A DNA stretch of 64,000 nt from Pseudoduganella violacea. Its GTDB lineage: Bacteria; Pseudomonadota; Gammaproteobacteria; Burkholderiales; Burkholderiaceae_D. Positions 1-8,324 of this stretch are shown piece after piece; the stretch's first letter is position 1; every line of letters starts with the position of its first letter. Where the stretch lies: assembly GCF_014191875.1 (NCBI RefSeq), contig NZ_JACHXD010000003.1, positions 62,001-126,000 of the forward strand. Reading direction: 5' to 3'. The translations under genes were made by a program, and so were the position numbers. The notes under the pieces were generated by a model. It made no database searches and was not told the DNA's origin. It saw only the letters and a list, made by a program, of their open reading frames with translations.

Positions 1-1089
1 GTTGACGACGATCTTCTCGCCGGCTTTCAAGCCTTCGCGCACGATGCGGTAACCTTCGATGGTCGGGCCCAGCTTCACGGCGCGGTACTCGGCCTTGTTG
101 TCGGCGCCGACCACGTAGACGAATTTGCGGTTCTGGTCCGTGCCCACGGCGCGGTCGTTGATCAGCAGGGCTTCGCTCTGCGCCTTGCCGCTGCTCAGCT
201 GCACGCGGGCGTACAGGCCGGGCACCAGGATATGGTCGGCGTTGGCGAAGGTGGCGCGCATGCGCACGCTGCCGGTCTGGATGTCGAGCTGGTTGTCCAC
301 GAATTCCAGCTTGCCCTCATGCGGGAAGCCGGTTTCATTGGCCAGGCCCACTTTCACCGTCACCGGTTCGCCCTTCTGCGCCTGGCTGCCCACGCGCAGG
401 AAGGTGTCCTCGTCGCCGTCGAAGCTGGCGTAGATGCGGTCGGTGGACACCACGGAGGTCAGCACGGCCGACGCGTCGACCAGATTGCCCAGGGTGATTT
501 CCGCTTTCGAGACGCGGCCATTGATCGGCGCCACCACCTGGGTGTAGGTCAGGTTCAGTTTCGCGGCTTCATAGGCAGCCTGCGCGGCGCGGGCATTGGC
601 GTCCAGTTCTTTCTGGCTGGAGGCGCGTTCGTCGAATTCGCGCTGGGCGATGGCTTTATCGGCCAGCAGCTTTTCGGCGCGGCTCAGTTCCAGGCGGGCC
701 AGGTCGGCCTTGGCGCGGGCCGAGTGGGCCGCCGCTTCGGCGCGGTTGGCTTCCGCCGCGTAAGGGCGCGGATCGATCACGAACAGCACATCGCCTTTTT
801 TCACTTCGCTGCCCGGCTTGAAGTTGACGGCGGTGATAAAGCCGCTCACGCGGGAACGGATCTCGACGCGCTCGATCGCTTCCAGGCGGCCGGAGAATTC
901 CTGGGTTTCGGACACGGTTTTTTGGACCACGGCCGCCGCCGAAATCGGCGGGCCGCCGGCGGCAGGGGCTTCCGCGGTTTTGCCGGTGGCGTCTTCGCAG
1001 CCGGTCAGGGTGGCTGCCGCCAGACCCGCCACTGCCAGGGCGGCGACCAGCGGTCGCGCCAAAGCCGTCAATTGATTCTTGCTTTTCAT
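1..1089 (-). CDS. RND efflux pump periplasmic adaptor (membrane fusion protein), C-terminus beyond window
   Basis: 363 codons are visible and the 3' end runs off the window. The N-terminus is a lipoprotein signal ending in the lipobox LTGC (Cys about residue 31). It is followed by the paired-lipoyl / helical-hairpin / beta-barrel layout of AcrA/MexE-type adaptors: the first lipoyl half near residues 55-100 (GRLEAIERVEIRSRVSG), a coiled-coil hairpin rich in Ala/Glu/Lys near 105-165, and the second lipoyl half near 170-185 (APINGRVSKA). Such adaptors link an inner-membrane RND transporter to an outer-membrane channel, so a transporter gene probably follows beyond position 1. The start at 1089 is chosen because the signal peptide begins there. 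About 190 nt of non-coding DNA with a short inverted repeat lies upstream. The family is clear; the pump substrate cannot be read. Confidence 0.9.
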   Translation of the reverse strand, partial: MKSKNQLTALARPLVAALAVAGLAAATLTGCEDATGKTAEAPAAGGPPISAAAVVQKTVSETQEFSGRLEAIERVEIRSRVSGFITAVNFKPGSEVKKGDVLFVIDPRPYAAEANRAEAAAHSARAKADLARLELSRAEKLLADKAIAQREFDERASSQKELDANARAAQAAYEAAKLNLTYTQVVAPINGRVSKAEITLGNLVDASAVLTSVVSTDRIYASFDGDEDTFLRVGSQAQKGEPVTVKVGLANETGFPHEGKLEFVDNQLDIQTGSVRMRATFANADHILVPGLYARVQLSSGKAQSEALLINDRAVGTDQNRKFVYVVGADNKAEYRAVKLGPTIEGYRIVREGLKAGEKIVVN

Positions 1090-1176
1090 GGTTTACCCCT
1101 TTTGGTATGAAAATTGTGATGACGCAGGTAGCTCCCAGCCCGCATCGCAAAATTGAAGGAAAATACTTGCCCAGCC

Positions 1177-1190
1177 GTGTCGATTGACAC
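1177..1190. promoter_or_regulatory. short inverted repeat upstream of the RND adaptor, candidate operator
   Basis: GTGTC-GATT-GACAC, a perfect 5-bp inverted repeat with a 4-nt spacer, sits about 90 nt upstream of the adaptor start codon. A position like this suits a TetR- or MarR-type repressor site on an efflux operon, but no regulator gene is adjacent and the arms are short, so this is only a candidate. Confidence 0.3.
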
Positions 1191-1279
1191 AGTTTTTCTT
1201 GTGAAACTAATGGATATGAGTCGTTTACAAATATACTGCTGCCAGCATAATATGTAAACTATTTTGTTTATTTAAACCA

Positions 1280-2140
1280 TTATGCGGATGGGGTTTCCAT
1301 CCCATCCAGGCTCGCCATAAACCCGGCGATTTCGCTGAGTGCAAACACCTTGCATGCACATTCGTTACGGGCGCCCGGTTCTTCCAGGCGGGAGGGGGGC
1401 AAGCGTCGCACGGTGGTCTTGATACCGCAGGAAATCAGCTTGGCGCCATATTGTTCGGCCTCGTCGCGCAAGGGATCGTCTTCCGCCGACAAAATCAGGG
1501 CCGGCGGCAGATTCTTCAGCCGGCTCGATTGCAGCGGCGAAGCGTAAGGGTGGGTGCGGTCGGCCGCATTCGGCAGATAACCGCGGTAAGCGGCGGCGCA
1601 GGTATCGACCACGGAAGCCTTGTCCGGACAGGTCGGCATCTCGCGCATGGAGCAGGTGGTCAGGCCCGGATCGAGCATGGGCATGATCAGAATCTGGCCC
1701 GCCAGTGCCGGGCCGCCCCGGTCGCGCGCCATCAGGGCGCACACGGCGGCCAGATTGGCCCCTGCCTCGATGCCGGCCGACAGCAGCTTTTTGCCGCTCC
1801 AGTTCAGCTTCGTCTTGTTCTTCTTGGCCCACTGCAGCACGGCGTGGGCGTCTTCCACGGCGGCCGGGAACGGACTCACGGTCGCCAGCGTATAGTTCGA
1901 GGCCAGCACCACATGGCCGGGATTGCAGCTGACCAGGGCGCGCAGGAAGCCGTCGGCCTCCTCCAGATCGCCGCCGACGAAACCGCCGGCATGGAAGAAC
2001 ACGACCAGGGTGTCGCGCCGGGGACCGGGCGCGCCCGCCGCATACAGGCGGGCGGCCAGGGGGCCATGGGCGCCGCCGACTTCCAGGTCGCGGGTCTTGA
2101 CGTTCAATTCTTCCACTGGCTGCTGCACGATCGCGTTCAT
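1280..2140 (-). CDS. alpha/beta-hydrolase (HSL/esterase-like) pseudoenzyme lacking catalytic Ser and His
   Basis: 286 aa with the hormone-sensitive-lipase layout: an oxyanion-type FHAGGF near residue 50, the nucleophile-elbow region near 122-130, and the acid-residue region DPLRDEA near 222. In active family members the elbow reads GDSAGGN; here it reads GIEAGAN, so the nucleophile serine is Glu125. The usual C-terminal HGF histidine motif is also absent, and that region reads RRLPPSRLEEPG. The fold looks intact but the catalytic triad does not, so a binding or regulatory role is more likely than esterase activity (inference). The start overlaps the stop of the upstream small gene by four bases (ATGA), which implies translational coupling. 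The locus is divergent from a LysR gene. Confidence 0.75.
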   Translation of the reverse strand: MNAIVQQPVEELNVKTRDLEVGGAHGPLAARLYAAGAPGPRRDTLVVFFHAGGFVGGDLEEADGFLRALVSCNPGHVVLASNYTLATVSPFPAAVEDAHAVLQWAKKNKTKLNWSGKKLLSAGIEAGANLAAVCALMARDRGGPALAGQILIMPMLDPGLTTCSMREMPTCPDKASVVDTCAAAYRGYLPNAADRTHPYASPLQSSRLKNLPPALILSAEDDPLRDEAEQYGAKLISCGIKTTVRRLPPSRLEEPGARNECACKVFALSEIAGFMASLDGMETPSA

Positions 2141-2346
2141 TGCTGGACTGGCTCCACATCGGCCGCCGACAAGGTTTGCAGCGCCGCGTCATCGGCGCAG
2201 GCCAGCAGCTCATGGTTCAGGGCGTCGAAGCCGCGCGCCTCGATGCGGGCGGCGTGCGAGTACTGATCGGTGTACACCATGCCCGCCAGCGCCGCGGAGC
2301 TGAGCACCAGCGCGATCGTTGCCATGATTCCGTTCAAAGTTCTCAT
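2137..2346 (-). CDS. small single-pass membrane or secreted protein upstream of the esterase-like gene
   Basis: 69 aa. An N-terminal hydrophobic segment (MATIALVLSSAALAGMVY) is followed by a short polar tail, consistent with a signal anchor or signal peptide. I chose the start at 2346 because GGGAGG lies 5-7 nt upstream of it; the adjacent ATG at 2349 is too close to that ribosome-binding site, and a longer reading from 2379 lacks one. The stop overlaps the esterase-like start as ATGA, so the two form an operon. I do not recognise a family. The pair is transcribed away from the LysR gene and is a plausible LysR target. Confidence 0.6.
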   Translation of the reverse strand: MRTLNGIMATIALVLSSAALAGMVYTDQYSHAARIEARGFDALNHELLACADDAALQTLSAADVEPVQQ

Positions 2347-2448
2347 CATCACCTCCCGTTTTTGCTGCAATAAATTCAATAATCTTTGTGCGATGCGTCA
2401 ACTATAGACTTGATCTACAATCTGATAAATATTGCAAAGACGAATTGA

Positions 2449-2468
2449 TTGTTCAGATTTTTGAACAA
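2449..2468. promoter_or_regulatory. LysR-type operator palindrome in the divergent promoter
   Basis: TTGTTCA and TGAACAA form a perfect 7-bp inverted repeat with a 6-nt spacer. It contains a T-N11-A core (TTCA...TGAA), the known LysR-family recognition pattern. It lies directly upstream of the LysR start and within the intergenic region shared with the divergent small-protein/esterase-like operon, so autoregulation and control of the neighbour are both plausible. Confidence 0.55.
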
Positions 2469-2479
2469 TGGAGCGAAAG

Positions 2480-3433
2480 ATGAATAAACTGCAAGCCATG
2501 GAAGTTTTTGTCCAGGTGGTCGACGCGGGCGGCTTCACCAGGGCGGCGGAAAACATGCAGATTCCGAAGGCGACGGTGTCCACCTTGGTCCAGGGACTGG
2601 AAACGGCGCTCTCGGTCAAGCTGCTGCACCGCACCACGCGCCAGATCAACGTCACGGCCGACGGCGCCGCCTATTACGAACGCTGCCTGCGCATCCTGGC
2701 CGACGTGCGCGAAGCCGAGGAGTCGCTGTCGCGCACCCGGCTCAGTCCCAGCGGACGGCTGCGCGTCGATGCGCCCACCGGCCTGGCCAGCGACGTGCTG
2801 ATGCCCGCCCTGCCCGCCTTTTTCGACCGCTATCCGGACATCGTGCTGGAACTCGGCTGCAGCGACCGCCCGGTCGACCTGATCGAGGAAGGCGTCGATT
2901 GCGCCGTGCGCGGCGGCGCGCTGGACGATTCCACCCTGATCGCGCGCCGCATCGGCGTCATCAACTTCGTCACCTGCGCCGCCCCGGCCTATCTGGCGCG
3001 CTTCGGCACGCCCCAGCACCCGCGCGAGCTGGAACGCCACCGCTGTGTGAATTATTTTTCGTCCAAGACCGGCAAAACCTTCGACTGGAACTTCACGCGC
3101 GACGGCGAGCGCGTGCAGCTGCCGATGCCCGGCCTGATCGCGCTCAACGATTCCAACGCCTATGTGCAAGCCGGCTTGGCGGGCCTGGGCGTGGTGCAGA
3201 TGACCGATTTCGCCCTGCTGCCGCTGATACGCGACGGCCGCATGGTGCCGATTCTGGACGACTGGGCCACCGACCCGCTGCCGATCCATGTGGTATATCC
3301 GCAAAACCGCCATCTGTCCGCCAAGGTGCGAGTCTTTGTAGAATGGGTGTCGGATCTGTTTGCCAGCCATCCGGGCATGCGCGTCAAGGCGCCGCCTGGA
3401 CAGGCGCTGCCATCTTTGGAGAGTGCCGCATGA
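2480..3433 (+). CDS. LysR-family transcriptional regulator
   Basis: 317 aa. The N-terminal winged helix-turn-helix (MNKLQAMEVFVQVVDAGGF, residues 1-60) is followed by a type 2 periplasmic-binding-fold effector domain (about 90-300). The start at 2480 is preferred over the ATG at 2468 because GGAG (2470-2473) is correctly spaced from it, and because the upstream ATG is embedded in the operator palindrome. The stop overlaps the next gene's start (ATGA), so the regulator is co-transcribed with the hydroxyacid dehydrogenase. The sequence resembles the CrgA/AaeR-like LTTR subgroup common in Burkholderiales. The effector is unknown. Confidence 0.92.
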   Translation: MNKLQAMEVFVQVVDAGGFTRAAENMQIPKATVSTLVQGLETALSVKLLHRTTRQINVTADGAAYYERCLRILADVREAEESLSRTRLSPSGRLRVDAPTGLASDVLMPALPAFFDRYPDIVLELGCSDRPVDLIEEGVDCAVRGGALDDSTLIARRIGVINFVTCAAPAYLARFGTPQHPRELERHRCVNYFSSKTGKTFDWNFTRDGERVQLPMPGLIALNDSNAYVQAGLAGLGVVQMTDFALLPLIRDGRMVPILDDWATDPLPIHVVYPQNRHLSAKVRVFVEWVSDLFASHPGMRVKAPPGQALPSLESAA

Positions 3434-4374
3434 AAATCGTCTTCCTCGACCGCGACAGCCTGATCGCCGATCTGCGCCGTCCCGCCTTTGCCCACGACTG
3501 GCAGGACTATCCGGCCACGGCGCCGGCCGACGCCGTGGCGCGGCTGCAGGGCGCGGCCATCGCCGTGACAAATAAAGTGCCGCTGCGCGCCGACACCCTG
3601 GCCCAGCTGCCGCAGCTGAAAATGATCGCGGTGGCCGCCACCGGCACCGACAATGTGGACCTCGCGGCGGCGCGCGAACGCGGCATCGTGGTCACGAATA
3701 TCCGCAACTACGCCACGGCCGCCCTGCCCGAACATACTTTCGCCCTGATACTGGCGCTGCGCCGCAATCTCTTGGCCTACCGCGCCGACATCGAGGCGGG
3801 ACTGTGGCAGCGCTCGGAGCGTTTCTGCCTGTTCCACCACCCGATCCGCGACTTGCATGGCAGCCGTCTGGGCCTGCTCGGCTACGGCGCGCTGGGCCAG
3901 GGCGTGGCGCGGCTGGGCCAGGCTTTCGGCATGGAAGTGGTGGTGCATACGCGCTCGCCGATCGAGGACGGCAGCGTGCGCAGCGTGGGCTGGGACGAGC
4001 TGTTGGAAACTGCCGATGTTCTGAGCCTGCACGCGCCCCTGACGGAACAGACGCGCAATATCATCGGCGCGGCCGAACTGGCACGCATGAAGCGCGACGC
4101 CCTTCTGATCAACACCGCGCGCGGCGGCCTGGTGGACGAGATGGCGCTGGCGCAAGCCCTGCGCGGCGGCGTGATCGCCGGCGCCGGATTCGACGTGCTG
4201 TCGAAGGAGCCGCCATTGCCCGACAATCCCCTGCTCAATCTGCGCCTGCCCAATTTCCTGCTCACGCCGCACGCGGCCTGGGCCAGCGGCCAGGCCATGC
4301 AGGCGCTGGCCGACCAGCTGATCGCCAATATCGAAGCGTATGCCGCCGGCCATCCGGCCAATGTAGTCGCCTGA
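3430..4374 (+). CDS. D-2-hydroxyacid dehydrogenase (glycerate dehydrogenase / hydroxypyruvate reductase type)
   Basis: 314 aa, the usual length for the family. Residues about 100-285 form the NAD-binding Rossmann domain with GLLGYGALGQG. The catalytic residues of the family are visible: Arg in NTARGGLVDE, Glu in VLSKEPPLP, and His in TPHAAW. Members reduce hydroxypyruvate or glyoxylate or oxidise D-glycerate/D-lactate-type substrates; the exact substrate cannot be read. The start overlaps the LysR stop (ATGA). The next gene, a sensor kinase, starts 4 nt after the stop, so the three genes form one operon. Confidence 0.88.
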   Translation: MKIVFLDRDSLIADLRRPAFAHDWQDYPATAPADAVARLQGAAIAVTNKVPLRADTLAQLPQLKMIAVAATGTDNVDLAAARERGIVVTNIRNYATAALPEHTFALILALRRNLLAYRADIEAGLWQRSERFCLFHHPIRDLHGSRLGLLGYGALGQGVARLGQAFGMEVVVHTRSPIEDGSVRSVGWDELLETADVLSLHAPLTEQTRNIIGAAELARMKRDALLINTARGGLVDEMALAQALRGGVIAGAGFDVLSKEPPLPDNPLLNLRLPNFLLTPHAAWASGQAMQALADQLIANIEAYAAGHPANVVA

Positions 4375-4378
4375 GGCG

Positions 4379-6634
4379 ATGAACAGCGCGCGCTACCGCC
4401 CCGGCATCGGCAGCTATCTGGCCATGGCCTTCTGCGCCATGGCGGTGCTGCTCAGCGTGATCCTGTCGCAGGTGCTGGGCGTGATCGCGGGCGGCCAGGT
4501 CAAGGCCGATATCGGCGGCGCGCTGGCCGAACTGGCGCTGCAAACCTCGGACAAGCTCGATCGCGGCATGTTCGAGCGTTACCGCGAAATCGAGCTGATG
4601 TCGCGCCGCCAGGATCTGCGCTCGCCCGAACTGGACCCGGCCGGCAAACGCGCCATCCTCAATGAACGCCAGGCCACCTACCAGTACTACGCCTGGATCG
4701 GTCTCACCGACGCCAGCGGCAAGGTGCTGGCCGCCTCGCAAGGCATGCTGGAAGGCGCGAATGTCGCGGCCCGGCCCTGGTTCGACAAGGCGCTGCAAGG
4801 CACCCACGTCGGCGACGTGCACGAAGCGCTACTGCTGGCCAAGCTGCTGCCCGGCGCCGGCGCGGAACCGAAACGGTTCGTCGACGTGGCCTTCCCCCTG
4901 CTGGACAAGAACGGCAAGGTGCTGGGCGTGCTGGGCGCGCACCTGTATTGGCAATGGGCGCGCGATGTGGAGCAGTCGGTGATCGCGCCGGTACGGGTGC
5001 GGCGCCATGTGGAGGCGATGATACTGGGCCGCGACGGCACCGTGCTGCTTGGCCCGCCCGCCCTGCAAGGCCGCCGCCTCGACCTGGAAAGCCAGCGCGC
5101 CGCGCACCGCCAGCGCAGCGGCCATGTGGAAGAGAACTGGCCGGACGGCGGCCGCTATCTGGTCGGCTACAGCGAGACGGCAGGCCACGGCCATTATCCC
5201 GGCCTGGGCTGGACGGTGCTGGTGCGCCAGGGTCTGGACGACGCTTACCAGCCCTTGCATCAGATGCAGAAGCGCGTGCTGTGGGTGGGACTGGGGCTGG
5301 CCTTGCTGTTTTCCCTGCTGGGTTATCTGGCGGCGTTGCTGATCGCCCAGCCACTCAGCTCTTTGGCCACGGCGGCCGAACGCATACGCCAGGGCGAGGC
5401 GCTGTCGCTGCCGCCGGCCGGGCCATATAGCGAGGTGCAAGCCTTGGTCCAGGCATTGAACGCCCTGGTGGCCAACCTGATGCAGCGCAAGAGCGAATTG
5501 AATGAGTTGAACCTGACGCTGGAACGGCGCGTGGAGCAGCGCACGCGCGAACTGGAACAGGCGCTGGCCCGCGTCAGCGCCAACGAGCAGCGCATGCAGA
5601 CCATTATCGCAAGCGCGCAGGACGCGTTCATCGCCGTCGATCCGCAAGGCCGCATCATCGACTGGAATTCGGCGGCCGAACGCATGTTCGGCTGGCGCCG
5701 CGGCGAGGTGCTGGGCCAGTCCTATATCGAGGTGCTGGTGCCGCCGCGCTTCCGCGAACGGCAGGAGGAAGCCTTGCTCGGTTTCCGCGACTCGGGGGAA
5801 GCCAAGCTGCCCGAGCACCGCCTGCAGCGCCTGGTCCTGCGCCGCAACGGCGAGGAGTTGGCGGTGGAAGTGACGGTGGCCCTGGCCGGCGCGCGCGACG
5901 AGAGCTTTTTCAGCGCCTTCCTGCGCGACGTGTCGGCACAGCGCAAGGTCGAGCAGATGAAGAGCGAATTCATTTCCACCGTGTCGCATGAACTGCGCAC
6001 GCCCATGACCTCGATCCAGGCCTCGCTGGCCATGCTGGCCGACGGCAGCGCGGGCGAGCTGTCGACCGACACCCGGCACCTGCTCGATATCGCGCAAAAA
6101 AGCAGCGAGCGCCTGGTGCGGCTGGTAAACGACGTGCTGGACATGGAGAAGATCGAAGCGGGCCGCATGGATTACCAGATGCGGCGCCAACCCATCCTGC
6201 CCTTGCTGGAGCAGGCGCTCGACGCGGTGCGCGGCATGGCCTCCCAACGTCCGGCGGGCTTGCAGCTGGAAGCGGCCGTCGATGGCGTCGAACTGAGCGT
6301 GGACCACGACCGCATCATCCAGGTGCTGGTCAATCTGCTGTCGAACGCCGTCAAGTTCTCGCCGCAGTTCAGCACCGTGACACTGAGCGCGGAACGCAAC
6401 CTGGATTGGCTGGCCATCGCCGTCGCCGACCAGGGCGAAGGCATTCCACCGGAGTTCCAGGGCAGCGTCTTCGAGAAATTCGCCCAGGCCGATGGCTCGG
6501 ACCGGCGCCGCAAGGGCGGCACGGGACTGGGACTGAGCATCTGCAAGAGCATCGTCGAAGCGCATGGCGGCCGCATCGGTTTCGACACCCATCCCGGCAA
6601 AGGGACGGTGTTCCGCGTCGAACTGCCGCTGTAA
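4379..6634 (+). CDS. membrane sensor histidine kinase (Cache-HAMP-PAS-HisKA-HATPase)
   Basis: 751 aa. The first membrane segment is at about residues 13-35, an extracytoplasmic double-Cache-like domain spans about 40-290, and the second membrane segment is at about 298-320. It continues with HAMP (about 322-375), a coiled coil (about 375-405), a PAS domain (about 408-520), HisKA with the phosphoacceptor in STVSHELRTP (about 536), and an HATPase with N, G1 and G2 boxes (NLLSNAVKFS, DQGEGIP, GTGLGLSI). No receiver is fused and no response regulator is adjacent, so the partner lies elsewhere. It is the third gene of the LysR operon. It converges on the minus-strand exopolysaccharide operon with only 5 nt between stops. 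Confidence 0.9.
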   Translation: MNSARYRPGIGSYLAMAFCAMAVLLSVILSQVLGVIAGGQVKADIGGALAELALQTSDKLDRGMFERYREIELMSRRQDLRSPELDPAGKRAILNERQATYQYYAWIGLTDASGKVLAASQGMLEGANVAARPWFDKALQGTHVGDVHEALLLAKLLPGAGAEPKRFVDVAFPLLDKNGKVLGVLGAHLYWQWARDVEQSVIAPVRVRRHVEAMILGRDGTVLLGPPALQGRRLDLESQRAAHRQRSGHVEENWPDGGRYLVGYSETAGHGHYPGLGWTVLVRQGLDDAYQPLHQMQKRVLWVGLGLALLFSLLGYLAALLIAQPLSSLATAAERIRQGEALSLPPAGPYSEVQALVQALNALVANLMQRKSELNELNLTLERRVEQRTRELEQALARVSANEQRMQTIIASAQDAFIAVDPQGRIIDWNSAAERMFGWRRGEVLGQSYIEVLVPPRFRERQEEALLGFRDSGEAKLPEHRLQRLVLRRNGEELAVEVTVALAGARDESFFSAFLRDVSAQRKVEQMKSEFISTVSHELRTPMTSIQASLAMLADGSAGELSTDTRHLLDIAQKSSERLVRLVNDVLDMEKIEAGRMDYQMRRQPILPLLEQALDAVRGMASQRPAGLQLEAAVDGVELSVDHDRIIQVLVNLLSNAVKFSPQFSTVTLSAERNLDWLAIAVADQGEGIPPEFQGSVFEKFAQADGSDRRRKGGTGLGLSICKSIVEAHGGRIGFDTHPGKGTVFRVELPL

Positions 6635-6639
6635 GCCAG

Positions 6640-8322
6640 CTATTTCAGCTCGTGCAGGGCGATGCCGTTGAAGGATGGCCAGGCGGAGAAGTCGGCCTCC
6701 AACGCGGGCAACAGGCGCAACAACGCAGCCGGATCGGCGTGGAAGGTGGTGGCGCTGCCGTCCAGCACACGTTCGCTCTGCAAGCGGAACGATGCGCCAT
6801 GCGGATTGGCTTGCGCGCTTTTCAGCAAGACCAGCAGCGGCACGCCATCCAGTTGCACCAGCCAGGCCTCGCCCGCATCGGCGCGCGCGTAACGGCGCTG
6901 CAATTCGGGCGGCAAATAGCCGGCTTCGAGCGCGATCCTGACCTGCTTTTTATGCGCTACGCCCCAGTCCAGGAAGGGCTGGGCGAAGCGGCGGATCTGG
7001 GCCGGGTCGGTGCGGTAGTCCATCACCGCGACGCCGCTGGCGTATTCGGCCAGCCCCTGCAGCAGCGCGCTCTTGCCGCTCCACCAGAACGGCACGACAA
7101 ACTCCAGCGCCAGGCCGTCCGCCTCGCGCCGCAAGCCGCGCAGCAGCGCCAGATAGGCGCGGTCCAGCTCCGCGGCGGCGCGCTCATAGCCGGGCAGCAG
7201 ATAGTGTTCGATGTCGAACTGCACGCCGCGCAAACGTGCCGGCGCATCGGCCGCCGCGTTGTAGGCGGCATAAGCGCGCATGCGCGCCAGCGTGCCTGGC
7301 TGCTCGCTCTCCAGCACCATGCGCGGATCGCCATCGACCGGCCAGAGCGCAATACCCTGCGCGGCCGCACTGCGCGCGAAAGCGCCCAGGCGTTCGGGCT
7401 GGGCCACCGCCATGCCATCCGCCGCCGCCGTCAACGGCACCGAGATGAACAAGGTGCGCAGGCCGTGGCGCGCCGCCCATGCCAGCATGCTGTCGCCCTC
7501 CTCCATCCACTGTTTTGCCTGCCATACCCAGGCCGAGCGCCCCGGCGCCTTGCCGGGAACGGGCTGCAAACGCAGGCTGGCAAGTTCCAGCTGCGCCGCC
7601 TGCTCCGGACAGGCAATGCTGAAGTGCTGCCACGACGCGCCATCCAGCCGCGTCGGCAAGGCAAACGATGTTGCGCTTCCGAGGACGCCGATGGGCGCCG
7701 CATCTTCCCGCGCCGCGCGCGCCGCATCGGCAACGCCAAGCGCGAAGGCGGCGTCCGCTGGGGATGGCGACGAGACGGCAGCGTGCAGCCGCATCGCCGC
7801 CGCGGACAGATGCCAGGGTCCCGCCAGCAGCAAACCGGCTGGCTTGGCGCCAGCGCGGCAGTCGATCCGCAAACGGCCGTCTTTCAGTTCGGCGGCGATG
7901 CGTTCTTCCACGCCATATGGGCGCAGCGTCAGCAGCGGCAGCAGATTTTCCCGCACCGGCATGGCATGCCTGCCCTGGCGCGGCGCTTCCACGCCACTCT
8001 CCACGGAGGCGATGCGCTCGCCGCCGGCGTCCATCTGCACCAGCAGCGTGCCTGCCAGAGAGGCCGCTTGAGCGGGCGTCAAGGCATGGACGGCAGTGAC
8101 GGCGGCGGGCGCCACCGGCAATGGCAGGCTGGCGCAGGACGGCAGCGCGGCGGAGGCGGCGCGCAATTGCACTTGCAGCAGCCTTCCATCGGGATGGGTC
8201 AACATCCCCTCCTGCGCAGCCGCGCCCTGCGGCGCCGGGCAAAGCTGCAAGGCGCTTCCAGAAGCGGCAGCACCGCCGGCGGCGCCGCTCAGGATGGTCA
8301 GGATCGCCATCGCGCGCCGCAT
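6640..8322 (-). CDS. secreted TIM-barrel-like protein of an exopolysaccharide operon
   Basis: 560 aa. An N-terminal signal peptide (MRRAMAILTILSGAAGG...) precedes a poorly recognisable middle region. The C-terminal half looks like a glycoside-hydrolase-type barrel: TLFISVPLT, then GIALWPVDGDP, then GVQFDIEHYLLPGY with acidic residues at a strand end, then ALEFVVPFWW, VAVMDYRT and VRIALEAGYLP. I cannot assign a named family. The order of beta strands ending in D/E resembles barrels that bind or cut polysaccharide. The start is at 8322 because it lies 2 nt after the glycosyltransferase stop and begins the signal peptide. It is the last gene of the five-gene operon. A polysaccharide-trimming or -binding role in the periplasm is inferred from context. 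Confidence 0.65.
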   Translation of the reverse strand: MRRAMAILTILSGAAGGAAASGSALQLCPAPQGAAAQEGMLTHPDGRLLQVQLRAASAALPSCASLPLPVAPAAVTAVHALTPAQAASLAGTLLVQMDAGGERIASVESGVEAPRQGRHAMPVRENLLPLLTLRPYGVEERIAAELKDGRLRIDCRAGAKPAGLLLAGPWHLSAAAMRLHAAVSSPSPADAAFALGVADAARAAREDAAPIGVLGSATSFALPTRLDGASWQHFSIACPEQAAQLELASLRLQPVPGKAPGRSAWVWQAKQWMEEGDSMLAWAARHGLRTLFISVPLTAAADGMAVAQPERLGAFARSAAAQGIALWPVDGDPRMVLESEQPGTLARMRAYAAYNAAADAPARLRGVQFDIEHYLLPGYERAAAELDRAYLALLRGLRREADGLALEFVVPFWWSGKSALLQGLAEYASGVAVMDYRTDPAQIRRFAQPFLDWGVAHKKQVRIALEAGYLPPELQRRYARADAGEAWLVQLDGVPLLVLLKSAQANPHGASFRLQSERVLDGSATTFHADPAALLRLLPALEADFSAWPSFNGIALHELK

Positions 8323-8324
8323 CG

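Noticed and set aside
232..1110. Long plus-strand open frame opposite the RND adaptor
   Set aside because: It is a shadow of the high-GC minus-strand gene; the minus-strand product has a lipobox and complete family motifs.
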